A stretch of 64,000 nt of DNA, from NCBI GenBank assembly GCA_902604855.1, contig CACLAF010000006.1:1-64000 (forward strand), in the 5' to 3' direction. Origin of the DNA: an uncultured SAR86 cluster bacterium. Its GTDB lineage: Bacteria > Pseudomonadota > Gammaproteobacteria > Magnimaribacterales > Magnimaribacteraceae. Positions within the stretch are counted from its first letter, which is position 1; each line of letters starts with the position of its first letter. The notes under the pieces were generated by a model. The model worked only from the letters and a program-made list of their open reading frames with translations. It was not told the DNA's origin and ran no database searches. The translations under genes and the position numbers were made by a program. Shown here piece after piece: positions 34,758 through 43,842 of the stretch.

Positions 34758-36438
34758 ATTTTGAATAAACTACTTTGCCTCCAACAATAGTCATAGTAAC
34801 TTCGGAACTCATAATATCTTCTTCCGGAATCAACATGAGATCTTTATTAAATATTGTCAAATCTGCTAACTTTCCAACTTCAATTGTTCCCTTTATATCC
34901 TCTTCAAAAACAGAATAAGACGCCCATTTTGTAAACATATACAGAGCTTCTTCTCTAGAAACAACCTCTTCAATATTCCACCAGTCTTCATAAAAGCCGT
35001 CTAAATCTTTTCTGCTTACGGCGGCCTTAAATTCAATTCGTGGATCACCTATTTCAACAGGTGCATCTGATCCGCCTACTACAACTACACCTAATTCAAT
35101 CAACTTTTTCCATGTATATGCATCTTTTAATCTTTCCTCTCCCAATCTTTTGTGTGCGAAATGTAAATCGCCAATCGCATGAGAAGGTTGCATTGAAGCA
35201 ATAACTTTTAAATCTGAGTATCTTTTTTGATCTTCGGGTTTAATGTTTTGAGCATGCTCAACTCTCCATCGAGGATTTTCAATTATTCTATTTTCCGGTG
35301 AAACTTTATTGAATGCCTCTTCATACCAATCGAGAGTAATTTTATTTGCCAAATCTCCAATAGCATGGGTTTGTATTTGTATGCCATTCACAAGGGCTTT
35401 AACTAGCTTTGGGATAGTTTCCTCTTTTTGGAATATAAGGAAGCCTTTTGTTTCGTAATCATCATATTTGTCGAAGAATGCAGCACCCCTGGAACCTATT
35501 GCTCCATCGGCGTAAAACTTAATTCCCCTAGAAGTAAGGAAATGATCTGGATCTAAATAAGGGCCTTCCTCGAGAAACTTATTACCATCTTCTCCATCAC
35601 TTACATAAAATTGAATCCTAACTGGTAAGCCTTCATTTTTTTTAAGTTCATTTAGAATTTCGTAATCGGATAAAGGAGAGCCTGCATCGTGCAATTGTGT
35701 CCATCCCATTTTCGCTGTTCTATTAAGCCCTTCCCTCAAAGCTCGCTTTTCTTCTTCCCTGGTGCGTTTGGGAATAATAGATTCAACTAAGGACGATGCT
35801 TTGTCTATCAAGACTCCATTAGGTTCCCCATTGACATCTTTATCTATTTTTCCTCCTATAGGATCGGGAGTACTTCTATCAATACCTGCTAATTTAAGAG
35901 CAAGCGAATTAACAATAATTGCATGGCCATCTGCCCTTTCCAGGGCAATAGGCTTTTTACTGGAAATAGCATCCAACTCCTCAATAGTAGGAAACCTTCC
36001 CTCTGGCCATTTTTTTTCTATCCAGCCCCTTCCAACTACCCAATCGCCGTCTGATAATTTATTTGAATGGATTTGAACCAAAGTGAGCATATTCTTCAAA
36101 CTGTCCGCACCCTGAAGATTGAGGGTTATTTCTCGGTAACCTATACCCTTAAGATGTGCATGTGCATCAATGAATCCTGGGAATACAAAGGAATCTTTTA
36201 AATCTAAAACTCTATTAGATCCGCACGCGTAAGCAGAGGAATCGTCATTACTACCAATAAAGATAAATTTATCACCTAAAATAGCCAGGGCTGCTGCTTC
36301 CCATTGATCTTCATTGGCAGTATAGATTTTACTATTTACTAAAACCAAATCTGCTTCGTAACATACCTCATCTTTCGAGCAAGAAATAATGAGTGATATG
36401 AAGAGAATAGCTGATATTTGTTTTATGTAAGTTTTCAT
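34756..36438 (-). CDS. Amidohydrolase (YtcJ-like, Amidohydro_3), lipoprotein
   Basis: A 560-residue metal-dependent hydrolase. An N-terminal lipoprotein signal (LFISLIISC, Cys20) anchors it in the envelope. The metal motif is GFIDAHAHLKG. TSRGIKFYADGAIGSRGAAF, IQTHAIGDLA, WRVEHAQ and GSDAPVE are typical of the YtcJ/exoenzyme-regulatory amidohydrolase group. Substrates in this group are amides or imides of unknown identity. It starts three bases after the CoA-transferase gene and is probably cotranscribed with it. Confidence 0.9.
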   Translation of the reverse strand: MKTYIKQISAILFISLIISCSKDEVCYEADLVLVNSKIYTANEDQWEAAALAILGDKFIFIGSNDDSSAYACGSNRVLDLKDSFVFPGFIDAHAHLKGIGYREITLNLQGADSLKNMLTLVQIHSNKLSDGDWVVGRGWIEKKWPEGRFPTIEELDAISSKKPIALERADGHAIIVNSLALKLAGIDRSTPDPIGGKIDKDVNGEPNGVLIDKASSLVESIIPKRTREEEKRALREGLNRTAKMGWTQLHDAGSPLSDYEILNELKKNEGLPVRIQFYVSDGEDGNKFLEEGPYLDPDHFLTSRGIKFYADGAIGSRGAAFFDKYDDYETKGFLIFQKEETIPKLVKALVNGIQIQTHAIGDLANKITLDWYEEAFNKVSPENRIIENPRWRVEHAQNIKPEDQKRYSDLKVIASMQPSHAIGDLHFAHKRLGEERLKDAYTWKKLIELGVVVVGGSDAPVEIGDPRIEFKAAVSRKDLDGFYEDWWNIEEVVSREEALYMFTKWASYSVFEEDIKGTIEVGKLADLTIFNKDLMLIPEEDIMSSEVTMTIVGGKVVYSK

Positions 36439-36441
36439 TCT

Positions 36442-37674
36442 TTAAAGCTCATTAGGCCAATAAATGGAGGATCTATTTTTTAAATCTTCTAATTCACTAT
36501 CTGAATATCCCATGTTCTCCAGAACTTCTTTAGTATGTTCGCCTACATTGGGAGCCCTAGAAAAATCTATCTTGTTCTCATCTTGAATTGTAAAAGGACT
36601 ATTGATTGTTAATAGGTTCTCAAAAGATTCATGGTATAGAGGAACCAAAGTTTTTGTTTCTAAAAATTGCTTATCATCTCTATGATCAGTAGTTTTACCG
36701 AGTACACCATAAGTAACACCAGAGTTCCGTAAAAGTTGATTTATTTCATCAAGTGATCTTTTCTTAAACTCTTCTGATAATTCTGATCTAAGTATATCTG
36801 CATTTTGGAAAGCATCATCAAAATCAAATAGTTCTCTCTGCAACCAATCAGCTCTATCTAGTACTTCAGTGAGTTTTGGCCATTCAATTCTTGAATTAAT
36901 CATGCCAAGGGCAAATTCTCTATTATCTTTTGTTTGGTAAAAATCGTAAAAAGGGTGTCTCGGGAGAGGCTCAGTTCTTTCTGGAAATTCAATATCCATT
37001 AAAGCTGCCTGGATAAAAACTCCATTAGCCCAGGCTCCATTTGCCATTAATGAAGTAGATACTTCTCCCCCCTTTCCTGTTTTTTCTCTATTAAATAAAG
37101 CAGTCATTATTGCTCCGTATAAAGCCATACCAGTAGGATGGTCTCCCATGCCTGGTGTTGACCATGCAACAGGAGAGTTATTAGAAGGTCTGACAAAATC
37201 CATTAATCCACTTCTAGCCCACCAAGCAACTGAGTCATAAGCAGTCCTATCTGCATCGGGACCAACTTCACCATATCCAGTTAGAGAGGCATAAATTAGT
37301 TTGGTGTTATGCGGCCTTATGTCTTCAGATGTTATTTTTAATTTTTTTCTTATTGGAAATGGCATATTAGTTATAAAGACGTCAGCTTCTTTTATAAGAT
37401 CAATCAGGATGTTATGAGCTTTTTTATCTTTTAAATTGAGAGAAACACTTTTTTTATTCCGAGAAGTTAATTCCCAGCAGTAATTTTCAGGTCCTTCAGG
37501 CATTCTTCCGTTAGTGATCAAATTCCTCAAGCTATCTCCGTTTTGCGGTTCAATCTTTATTACTTCTGCCCCATAATCAGACATTATTGTTGCAGCTGAA
37601 GGTCCAGCTATAAAACTTGCAGCATCTATAACTTTTATACCACTTAGTAAGTAATTTTTTTTTAAAGTTCCCAA
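36442..37674 (-). CDS. Class III (CaiB/BaiF) CoA-transferase
   Basis: A 410-residue family III CoA-transferase moving CoA between acyl acids. Family features are GIKVIDAASFIAGPSAATIMSDYGAEVIKIEP (split here, about 13-45), RNKKSVSLNLKD and the Asp-containing GMGDHPTGMALYGAI that carries the catalytic aspartate. The donor and acceptor are unknown. It is divergent from the MFS gene across a 104-base gap containing a palindrome, and it is followed by the amidohydrolase. Confidence 0.92.
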   Translation of the reverse strand: MGTLKKNYLLSGIKVIDAASFIAGPSAATIMSDYGAEVIKIEPQNGDSLRNLITNGRMPEGPENYCWELTSRNKKSVSLNLKDKKAHNILIDLIKEADVFITNMPFPIRKKLKITSEDIRPHNTKLIYASLTGYGEVGPDADRTAYDSVAWWARSGLMDFVRPSNNSPVAWSTPGMGDHPTGMALYGAIMTALFNREKTGKGGEVSTSLMANGAWANGVFIQAALMDIEFPERTEPLPRHPFYDFYQTKDNREFALGMINSRIEWPKLTEVLDRADWLQRELFDFDDAFQNADILRSELSEEFKKRSLDEINQLLRNSGVTYGVLGKTTDHRDDKQFLETKTLVPLYHESFENLLTINSPFTIQDENKIDFSRAPNVGEHTKEVLENMGYSDSELEDLKNRSSIYWPNEL

Positions 37675-37735
37675 AGTCCTCTCCCTTTCATTAATAAATA
37701 TAATAACGAATTTACAAAAAAAATTTTAATTAATC

Positions 37736-37759
37736 TTATTACGAGGTATCTTGTAATAA
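37736..37759. promoter_or_regulatory. 24-bp imperfect palindrome between CoA-transferase and MFS genes
   Basis: The halves TTATTACGAGGT and ATCTTGTAATAA are inverted copies matching at 10 of 12 positions, with seven perfect outer pairs. The centre is about 30 bases before the MFS start and about 70 bases before the CoA-transferase start. This is the size and placement of a dimeric repressor operator. No regulator gene is adjacent. A GGGGAG ribosome site for the MFS gene follows at 37764-37769. Confidence 0.5.
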
Positions 37760-37778
37760 ATATGGGGAGAAATTTTTA

Positions 37779-39026
37779 ATGCATCAAAGATTTAAAGTAA
37801 TTGCATTAACTGTTGCAGCAGTTTTTATTTGTTACATAGATAGAGTGGTAATTTCCTTAGCTATTATTCCTATGAGTGAAGAGGCTGGATGGTCAGAAAC
37901 ACAAAAAGGAATTATTTTAGGTAGTTTTTACATTGGTTACATGGTGACGCAAATCTATGGAGGAGTTCTTTCTGACAGAATAGGTGCGAAAATAGTTCTT
38001 GGAGTTGGGTTACTTGTTTGGTCTTTATTTACCTTTATAACTCCTTGGGCTTTCTTTGGAGGCTTTATATCCTTAATCATCGCGAGAATAGGCATGGGTC
38101 TAGGTGAAGGTATTACTTTTCCTGCATGGCATAGTTTATATGCAAGGTGGATCCCTTTTAGCGAAAGAGCCAGGTCCGTCGCGATAACCAACAGTGCTAT
38201 TCCAATAGGAACTATATTTGGGTTAGTAGTAACTCCAATAATTATCTTAAACTTGGGTTGGCAATGGGCTTTTTATCTTTATGGAGGATTAGGCTTTATT
38301 TGGTATATTTTTTGGAAAAATATTGTTCAATCAACACCGAAGGAAGACGAAAATATTTCTGCTGAGGAATTAGATTATATTCTCAATAATGCTCCAGCAA
38401 GTGAAAAAGCTGAGACACTTCCTTTTTCTAGATTAAGAACAAACCTTCCTTTATGGGCTATAACAGTTGCACATTTTTGTAGTAATTACAGTTTATTCGT
38501 ATTTCTTTCATGGCTACCAATTTTTATAAAAGATGGCCTTGGAATTCCTATGGCTGCAGTGGGAGTTCTCGCTATGCTACCGCATATTGCCTCCTTTTTG
38601 TTCATAAATATTGGAGGTTATTTTGCAGATTACTTAACCAATAAGGGTATAAACCTTTTAACTGTGAGAAAGCTTTGTAATTCAATAGCCTTTGGAGGAA
38701 GTGGTATTTGTTTATGTATTGTCCCCGAACTCGAGAGTGTTGCAGGTATTATCGCAATAATGTGTTTAGGAAATGTTTTTGGTGGTTTTAGTGCAGGAGG
38801 TTTTATAGTAAACCATGCAGATATAGGACCGAAACATACAGGAAGATTAATGGGAATCACAAATATGGTGGCTGCCTTACCTGGTTTGGTTGGAGGCGTT
38901 TTAACAGGCATAATTCTTGATACAACTAATTCATGGGATATGGTATTTTACGTAGTTGCTGGAGTTACCTTTTTTGGAGGAATCTTTTACTTTCTCTTTG
39001 CTAGTGCAGAGAAACAATTTGATTAG
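37779..39026 (+). CDS. MFS transporter, anion:cation symporter-like
   Basis: A 415-residue, 12-TM major facilitator. The N-terminal CYIDRVVISLAIIPMSEEAGWS and the loop DRIGAKIVLGVGLLVWSLFT are typical of the ACS/SLC17-like family, which carries organic anions such as hexuronates, phthalates or aromatic acids. The two six-TM halves are joined by a loop near 195-225. It is followed after seven bases by enoyl-CoA hydratase, so the imported substrate may be an organic acid activated to CoA by the divergent CoA-transferase. The substrate is inferred only loosely. Confidence 0.9.
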   Translation: MHQRFKVIALTVAAVFICYIDRVVISLAIIPMSEEAGWSETQKGIILGSFYIGYMVTQIYGGVLSDRIGAKIVLGVGLLVWSLFTFITPWAFFGGFISLIIARIGMGLGEGITFPAWHSLYARWIPFSERARSVAITNSAIPIGTIFGLVVTPIIILNLGWQWAFYLYGGLGFIWYIFWKNIVQSTPKEDENISAEELDYILNNAPASEKAETLPFSRLRTNLPLWAITVAHFCSNYSLFVFLSWLPIFIKDGLGIPMAAVGVLAMLPHIASFLFINIGGYFADYLTNKGINLLTVRKLCNSIAFGGSGICLCIVPELESVAGIIAIMCLGNVFGGFSAGGFIVNHADIGPKHTGRLMGITNMVAALPGLVGGVLTGIILDTTNSWDMVFYVVAGVTFFGGIFYFLFASAEKQFD

Positions 39027-39033
39027 ATAAATT

Positions 39034-39840
39034 ATGAATGACGCGATACAAAAAGAATTAAATAATGATGGAGTCCTAAAACTCAGTCTTAATAGACCTG
39101 AAGTTCTTAATGCGATGAATGCAGACCTTATAATGGGTCTTTTAGATGCCTTATACGAAGCTAAATCCGATAAAAAAGCAAGATCTATTATTATCACAGG
39201 CAATGGAAGAGGTTTCTGCTCTGGAGCAGATTTAATTGAAGGTGGCTGGCCTAAAACAGAAGGGTTGTCAGCAGGAGAGGCAGGTTCTATGAATATGGAA
39301 AATGCATTCAATCCACTTGTAAAAGCTATAACGCAATCTACAAAACCGGTTGTGAATGCAATCAATGGAATTGCAGCTGGAGGTGGTGTTGGGTTGGCTC
39401 TTACAGGAGATATAGTTATAGCTTCAGAATCTGCAAAATTTAAATTAGTTTTTGGACCTAATCTAGGTATCATTTCTGATGTTGGAGCATCCTGGTTTGT
39501 GCCTAATTTAATTGGAAGAGCTAGGGCTAATGGTATGGGGCTTCTCGGTGAAGACATTTCAGCAAAACAAGCTAAAGAATGGGGGCTTATTTGGGACTGT
39601 GTACCAGATGAGGAATTAATGCCAAAAGCAGAAGAGATAGCAAAGAAGTTAGCTAATGGACCTATAACTGGACTTAAAGAAATAGTGAAAGCTCACGATA
39701 AAGCTTTATCTGGTTCTTTGAGCGAGCAATTGGATTACGAAAAAGAAACCCAAAGGATTAGACTCGATTCAAAAGATTTCAGAGAAGGCGTTACCGCTTT
39801 TGCTGAAAAAAGAAAACCAAATTTTAAAGATCTAGATTAG
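39034..39840 (+). CDS. Enoyl-CoA hydratase/isomerase family protein
   Basis: A 268-residue crotonase-fold enzyme. The oxyanion-hole segments are GNGRGFCSGADL and NAIAAGGGVGLALTGDI-type (INGIAAGGGVGLALTG). The fold acts on CoA thioesters as hydratase, isomerase or related. The usual catalytic glutamates are not clearly assignable: the second position reads near GASWFVPN, where hydratases have Glu, so isomerase or other chemistry is possible. It is cotranscribed with the MFS gene and overlaps the convergent CIA30 gene by four bases. Confidence 0.88.
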   Translation: MNDAIQKELNNDGVLKLSLNRPEVLNAMNADLIMGLLDALYEAKSDKKARSIIITGNGRGFCSGADLIEGGWPKTEGLSAGEAGSMNMENAFNPLVKAITQSTKPVVNAINGIAAGGGVGLALTGDIVIASESAKFKLVFGPNLGIISDVGASWFVPNLIGRARANGMGLLGEDISAKQAKEWGLIWDCVPDEELMPKAEEIAKKLANGPITGLKEIVKAHDKALSGSLSEQLDYEKETQRIRLDSKDFREGVTAFAEKRKPNFKDLD

Positions 39841-40367
39841 TAAAGCTCAATACTAGCTAAATCAATATCCGCATAAAAATCTTTACCAAAAGCCACGATT
39901 CCAATCGATTTAATATCGGATGCTTTAAACTTTCGTGGCAATATCAGTCCTGACTTTTTAAATGAAGCAAAGGGTATCTCAATATATTGCCAGTCACTAG
40001 TTGTATTGAAAGATGCGGCGTAATAGTTCCAAGGTAGGCGAGTTTTTGGAGTTCTAATATGAATAAAATACTCTTCTCCATTTCCCCTGGTCATTATTTT
40101 TAAACCTTCATAGGGTATGTCATCTATAACAACTCCAGCTCTAAATTGGATAAAACCACCATTATTTTCTGTGCTCACGTTTCCTTCCATATGATAAAAG
40201 GATATTTCTTCTTCTTTTCTTTCAGAAAAGTTAATTTCAGAAATGCCCCCCATAACTTTATCTGAAAAAGGTAACCATTTAACTCTTTCATTATCTAAAT
40301 TATCTATAACTTTTGTCATGGTCATCAAGGGGAAAAATAAAATAAGAATTGCTACTAATCTTTTCAT
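39837..40367 (-). CDS. CIA30-domain protein with signal peptide
   Basis: A 176-residue protein with an N-terminal signal-like segment (about 1-19) and a CIA30 domain. Recognisable parts are WLPFSDKVMGGISEINF, MEGNVSTENNGGFIQFRA and GLKIMTRGNGEEYFIHIRT. CIA30 was first found in a mitochondrial complex I assembly factor; bacterial secreted versions are carbohydrate-binding-like folds of unknown role. It is divergent from the PQQ dehydrogenase gene, so a shared context with periplasmic redox proteins is possible. Confidence 0.85.
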   Translation of the reverse strand: MKRLVAILILFFPLMTMTKVIDNLDNERVKWLPFSDKVMGGISEINFSERKEEEISFYHMEGNVSTENNGGFIQFRAGVVIDDIPYEGLKIMTRGNGEEYFIHIRTPKTRLPWNYYAASFNTTSDWQYIEIPFASFKKSGLILPRKFKASDIKSIGIVAFGKDFYADIDLASIELY

Positions 40368-40458
40368 ATTAATACAATAACATAGTAAAAATTATTACGT
40401 TCTTATATTCCAATAGATAAAAAAAAGAGTTAGAGTAAATAAAAAATTGAGGTAATCA

Positions 40459-42663
40459 ATGAAAAATAAAATCTTCTACATGGGACTGTTGTTAATATTA
40501 GTTATTACAGGATGTAGTAATTCAAATGAGAAAGAATTAATAGAAAGTTCTGAGGTATCAGGTTCATCTTCAATAGGTTTGATTGATGATGAGAGAATAT
40601 TGTCTGCTGAATCGGAACCTGGAAATTGGCTAGCTTTCGGAAGAACTTATGATGAACGAAGATTCTCTCCACTCAAGCAGATCAATAAGGATAGTGTCTC
40701 TAATCTTGGTCTAGTGTGGTCAAAAGACATGGGTACGAACAGAGCATTGGAAGCAACACCTATTGTTGTCGATGGAATAATGTTTTTTACAAGTACGTGG
40801 AGCAGAGTTTATGCTGTAGAAGCTTTGACTGGAGAGACTGTTTGGAGTTTCGATCCAAAAGTACCCGGTGAATGGGCGAGAAAAGCTTGTTGTGATGTTG
40901 TAAACAGAGGCGTTGCTGTGTACAACGGAAAAGTTTACTCAGCCAGTTTAGATGGTCGATTATTTGCTTTGAATGCAGAGACTGGGGAGAAGATTTGGGA
41001 AGTAGATACAATTATTGATCGGGAAAGGTCATATACGATAACTGGAGCGCCTAGAGTTGCTAAAGGAAAAGTATATATAGGTAATGGTGGAGCCGAATAT
41101 GGAGTTAGAGGTTATGTGACTGCCTATGATTCAGAGACTGGAGATCAGGAATGGAGATTTTTTACAGTCCCTGGAAATCCTGCTTTAGGTTTTGAAGATC
41201 CTGCTATGGAGATGGCTGCTAAGACATGGAAAGGTACAGATTGGTGGGAATTTGGAGGCGGAGGAACTGTTTGGAATTCAATAGTCTATGATTCTGAATT
41301 TAATAATATATATCTTGGTGTAGGTAATGGTTCACCATGGACAAGAGAAATAAGATCTCCAGGTGGAGGCGATAATTTATTCCTATCATCTATCGTAGCT
41401 GTGGATGCCGACACAGGTGTTTATAAATGGCACTACCAAACTACTCCTGAAGATAATTGGGATTATACAGCCGTTCAGGATATGGCTCTGGCTGATATGG
41501 AAATTGATGGAGAAATGAAAAAGGTTTTACTTCAAGCTCCAAAAAATGGTTTCTTTTATGTAATTGATCGATCAGATGGTAAGGTACTCAGAGCCCATCC
41601 TTTTGCAGCAGTTACATGGGCAACACATGTTGATTTAGAAACTGGAAGACCAGTTGAAAATCCTGAAGTTGATTATTCTGATAATGGTGCGTGGGTACTT
41701 CCTGGACCTTTAGGCGCTCATAACTGGCAAGCTATGTCTGTTGATATTGATTCGGGTCTCGCTTACATACCAACTCAAGAAAACCCTTTCTTCTACGCGG
41801 TACAGGAAGACTATAAAAAGACAGGTATATTCAAATGGACTCCAGGTAAGTGGAATATGGGGTTAGAAATGAGTTCTTTGGCACAAAATATACTTAATAA
41901 TCTTGATTCACAACCAAAACCTGGAGGTTTTTTAAAGGCTTTTGATCCCCTGACAGGAGAAACAAAATGGTCTGTGCCTATTCCACATTATTGGAATGGA
42001 GGTGTTCTGGCAACTGCTGGAGGCCTAGTCTTCCAGGGCGATGCTCTTGGTATGTTCTCTGCCTACGATAAAGACACTGGCGAAAGACTATGGGAGTTCA
42101 ATACTTATACTTCTATGCTAGCTCCACCTATAACATTTGAGATAGATGGAGAACAATATGTCTCAATACTAACCGGTTCAGGCGGAGGTGACTTATTTGG
42201 CGGAGAACCATTACCTCCGTTAGAAGTACAAGCATCTCTTACCTACAACAATTTCGGAAGGTTGTTGGTTTTTAAATTAGGAGGACAAGAAACCTTACCA
42301 ATACCAGATGTAAGAGACACTACTATTCCAGAACAAAAACTAGTTCAAGTAAGTATCGATCAACTTCAAGACGGCGAAAGTAAATATAATGAAAATTGTG
42401 CTGTTTGCCATGGTTTTGTAGTCAAATCAGGAGGTGCGATACCTGATTTGAGAAAAATGTCTGCAGGAGTCCATGATGCCTTTAATCAGATAGTATTAGA
42501 AGGTCTCTTGGCAGGTGGTGGCATGGCATCTTTTTCAGATGTACTAACAGAACAGGAAGTAGAAAATATTCATCACTATGTAAAAGCAAGAGCTCATGAA
42601 GATAGAGAGGTAGCCCTAGGAAATATGGAAGCTCCTCAATACACTTGGTTTGGACAAGAGTAA
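40459..42663 (+). CDS. PQQ-dependent quinohemoprotein dehydrogenase, probable lipoprotein
   Basis: An eight-bladed PQQ enzyme fused to a cytochrome c domain (734 residues). The lipobox VITGC (Cys19) predicts lipidation. Adjacent Cys144-Cys145 (KACCDVVNRG) form the vicinal disulfide over PQQ, and NWDYTAVQD carries the catalytic-site Asp/Trp region. GAHNWQAMS is typical. The C-terminal heme site is Cys647-x-x-Cys650-His651 (CAVCHG). It oxidises an alcohol or related substrate in the periplasm and passes electrons to the respiratory chain. PQQ synthesis genes are not in the window. GAGGT precedes the start. Confidence 0.92.
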   Translation: MKNKIFYMGLLLILVITGCSNSNEKELIESSEVSGSSSIGLIDDERILSAESEPGNWLAFGRTYDERRFSPLKQINKDSVSNLGLVWSKDMGTNRALEATPIVVDGIMFFTSTWSRVYAVEALTGETVWSFDPKVPGEWARKACCDVVNRGVAVYNGKVYSASLDGRLFALNAETGEKIWEVDTIIDRERSYTITGAPRVAKGKVYIGNGGAEYGVRGYVTAYDSETGDQEWRFFTVPGNPALGFEDPAMEMAAKTWKGTDWWEFGGGGTVWNSIVYDSEFNNIYLGVGNGSPWTREIRSPGGGDNLFLSSIVAVDADTGVYKWHYQTTPEDNWDYTAVQDMALADMEIDGEMKKVLLQAPKNGFFYVIDRSDGKVLRAHPFAAVTWATHVDLETGRPVENPEVDYSDNGAWVLPGPLGAHNWQAMSVDIDSGLAYIPTQENPFFYAVQEDYKKTGIFKWTPGKWNMGLEMSSLAQNILNNLDSQPKPGGFLKAFDPLTGETKWSVPIPHYWNGGVLATAGGLVFQGDALGMFSAYDKDTGERLWEFNTYTSMLAPPITFEIDGEQYVSILTGSGGGDLFGGEPLPPLEVQASLTYNNFGRLLVFKLGGQETLPIPDVRDTTIPEQKLVQVSIDQLQDGESKYNENCAVCHGFVVKSGGAIPDLRKMSAGVHDAFNQIVLEGLLAGGGMASFSDVLTEQEVENIHHYVKARAHEDREVALGNMEAPQYTWFGQE

Positions 42664-43224
42664 TTAGTTATCAAGAATCAACGTCTTTGGGGGAAGGCTG
42701 GGAGGAGGAACTTCAAAAAATTCAAATGAAGGTCCTCCCTCTTCAGGTTCTCCTGAAGTTTGGTCATACTGTGTAGACTCCTTTCCTTCATTGTCTTTGT
42801 TAACTACACCATAGGTTTTTTTTCCATTTAATTGTTCTCCTTCTTGGAGCTTATGCAATGCAGATTGAACTAGCTTTTGATTATCTTCATTCCAATACAG
42901 ATTGTAAGATCTAGGTTTTCCAAATTTTTTTCCAAATTCATCTAACTCAATAATCCATAAATAGAGACTGCCCTCTTTTTTTAATCTTTTGTCTGGCTCT
43001 TCTATAATAGCCCAATTAATCTGGAAGTTTTCGGGTAGTTCTTCAAATGTCGGCCATCCCAAAATAGACTCATAACCTTTCCAAGTAGTAATATAAAATC
43101 CAGTTGAAATAATTATAGTTAAAAGCTTGGTTTTCTTTGAAAAACTAGTGTGTAAACATATCGAAAGCAATAATATGGCTATGAACAAGTAGGCAAAAAT
43201 TAAAATTAGTCTTTCTTCAAGCAT
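42664..43224 (-). CDS. Uncharacterised membrane protein, third gene of a MotA/TolQ-like cassette
   Basis: A 186-residue protein with two predicted transmembrane segments (about 7-25 and 33-50), then a soluble region with many aromatic and charged residues (SLYLWIIELDEFGKKFG, PRSYNLYWNEDNQKLVQ) and a proline-rich C-terminus (EVPPPSLPPKTL). The topology puts the long tail outside or inside depending on orientation, which I cannot fix. I recognise no family. It begins three bases after the second cassette gene, and its stop touches the convergent PQQ gene stop. It is likely a partner of the two upstream membrane proteins. Confidence 0.75.
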   Translation of the reverse strand: MLEERLILIFAYLFIAILLLSICLHTSFSKKTKLLTIIISTGFYITTWKGYESILGWPTFEELPENFQINWAIIEEPDKRLKKEGSLYLWIIELDEFGKKFGKPRSYNLYWNEDNQKLVQSALHKLQEGEQLNGKKTYGVVNKDNEGKESTQYDQTSGEPEEGGPSFEFFEVPPPSLPPKTLILDN

Positions 43225-43227
43225 ATA

Positions 43228-43842
43228 TTACTTATTTCCAAGTGCTTTAGTTATAAGCCTCTTAGGAATTTGATTCAAATCTGAGATATTTTTTTGACTA
43301 TCTACGTAGAATCTCAATGCCGTCATCTCATCTCCTACGCCATTTAAGAAATGTTCTCCATAATAAACTAACTCTACTGAGGGGTTTAATTTCTCCACTT
43401 TTACAGTTACTGGAAGAGGTTCTTTGAAATTTGACTTATAGTGTAAGAGATTAATTATATATTCTCCAGACTGCAGACCTCTGACAGTGATAGTTTCTTG
43501 ATTTATAGGATTAGAAACGACCTCGCCATTAATATTCAGATTATCTGCTAAATTTCCTCTATCATCTCTATCTAAGTGCATTAGTCCTGAATCTCTGTTG
43601 TGATACCAAACTAAACTCCCTTGCGGATCTTCAACAATTGCATCTACATCATCTGGATGATCATCTGGCCACTGAACTGAGATAAGTATTTCTGCTTTCG
43701 ATCTAATATTTCCTGTTTCTTCCGAGCTGTTTATCAACATAAAAGCTATAGCAAACATAAAAGCAAATCCAAGTAATGCATTAAAAAGTAAGTCTGTAAA
43801 AACATCCTGTTCTTCAGACTTACTAAAAATTTTATGTTTCAT
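43228..43842 (-). CDS. ExbD/MotB-like single-TM protein with periplasmic beta domain
   Basis: 204 residues. One transmembrane helix (about 18-40) is preceded by Asp17 (DVFTDLLFNALLGF), the arrangement of ExbD, TolR and MotB, in which a conserved Asp at the helix start carries protons. The remainder is a predicted periplasmic beta-rich domain (ISVQWPDDHPDDVDAIVEDP, then GSLVWYHNRDSG and LDRDDRGN) resembling YfaP/DUF2135-type domains, rather than the usual TolR/OmpA-type ending. It overlaps the TolQ-like gene by 11 bases. The role is inferred from architecture; no close family is recognised. Confidence 0.7.
   Translation of the reverse strand: MKHKIFSKSEEQDVFTDLLFNALLGFAFMFAIAFMLINSSEETGNIRSKAEILISVQWPDDHPDDVDAIVEDPQGSLVWYHNRDSGLMHLDRDDRGNLADNLNINGEVVSNPINQETITVRGLQSGEYIINLLHYKSNFKEPLPVTVKVEKLNPSVELVYYGEHFLNGVGDEMTALRFYVDSQKNISDLNQIPKRLITKALGNK

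Noticed and set aside
38931-39557. 208-residue open frame antisense to the MFS end and the enoyl-CoA hydratase
   Set aside because: Pro/Ala/Ile-rich shadow of the hydratase coding strand with no family features.
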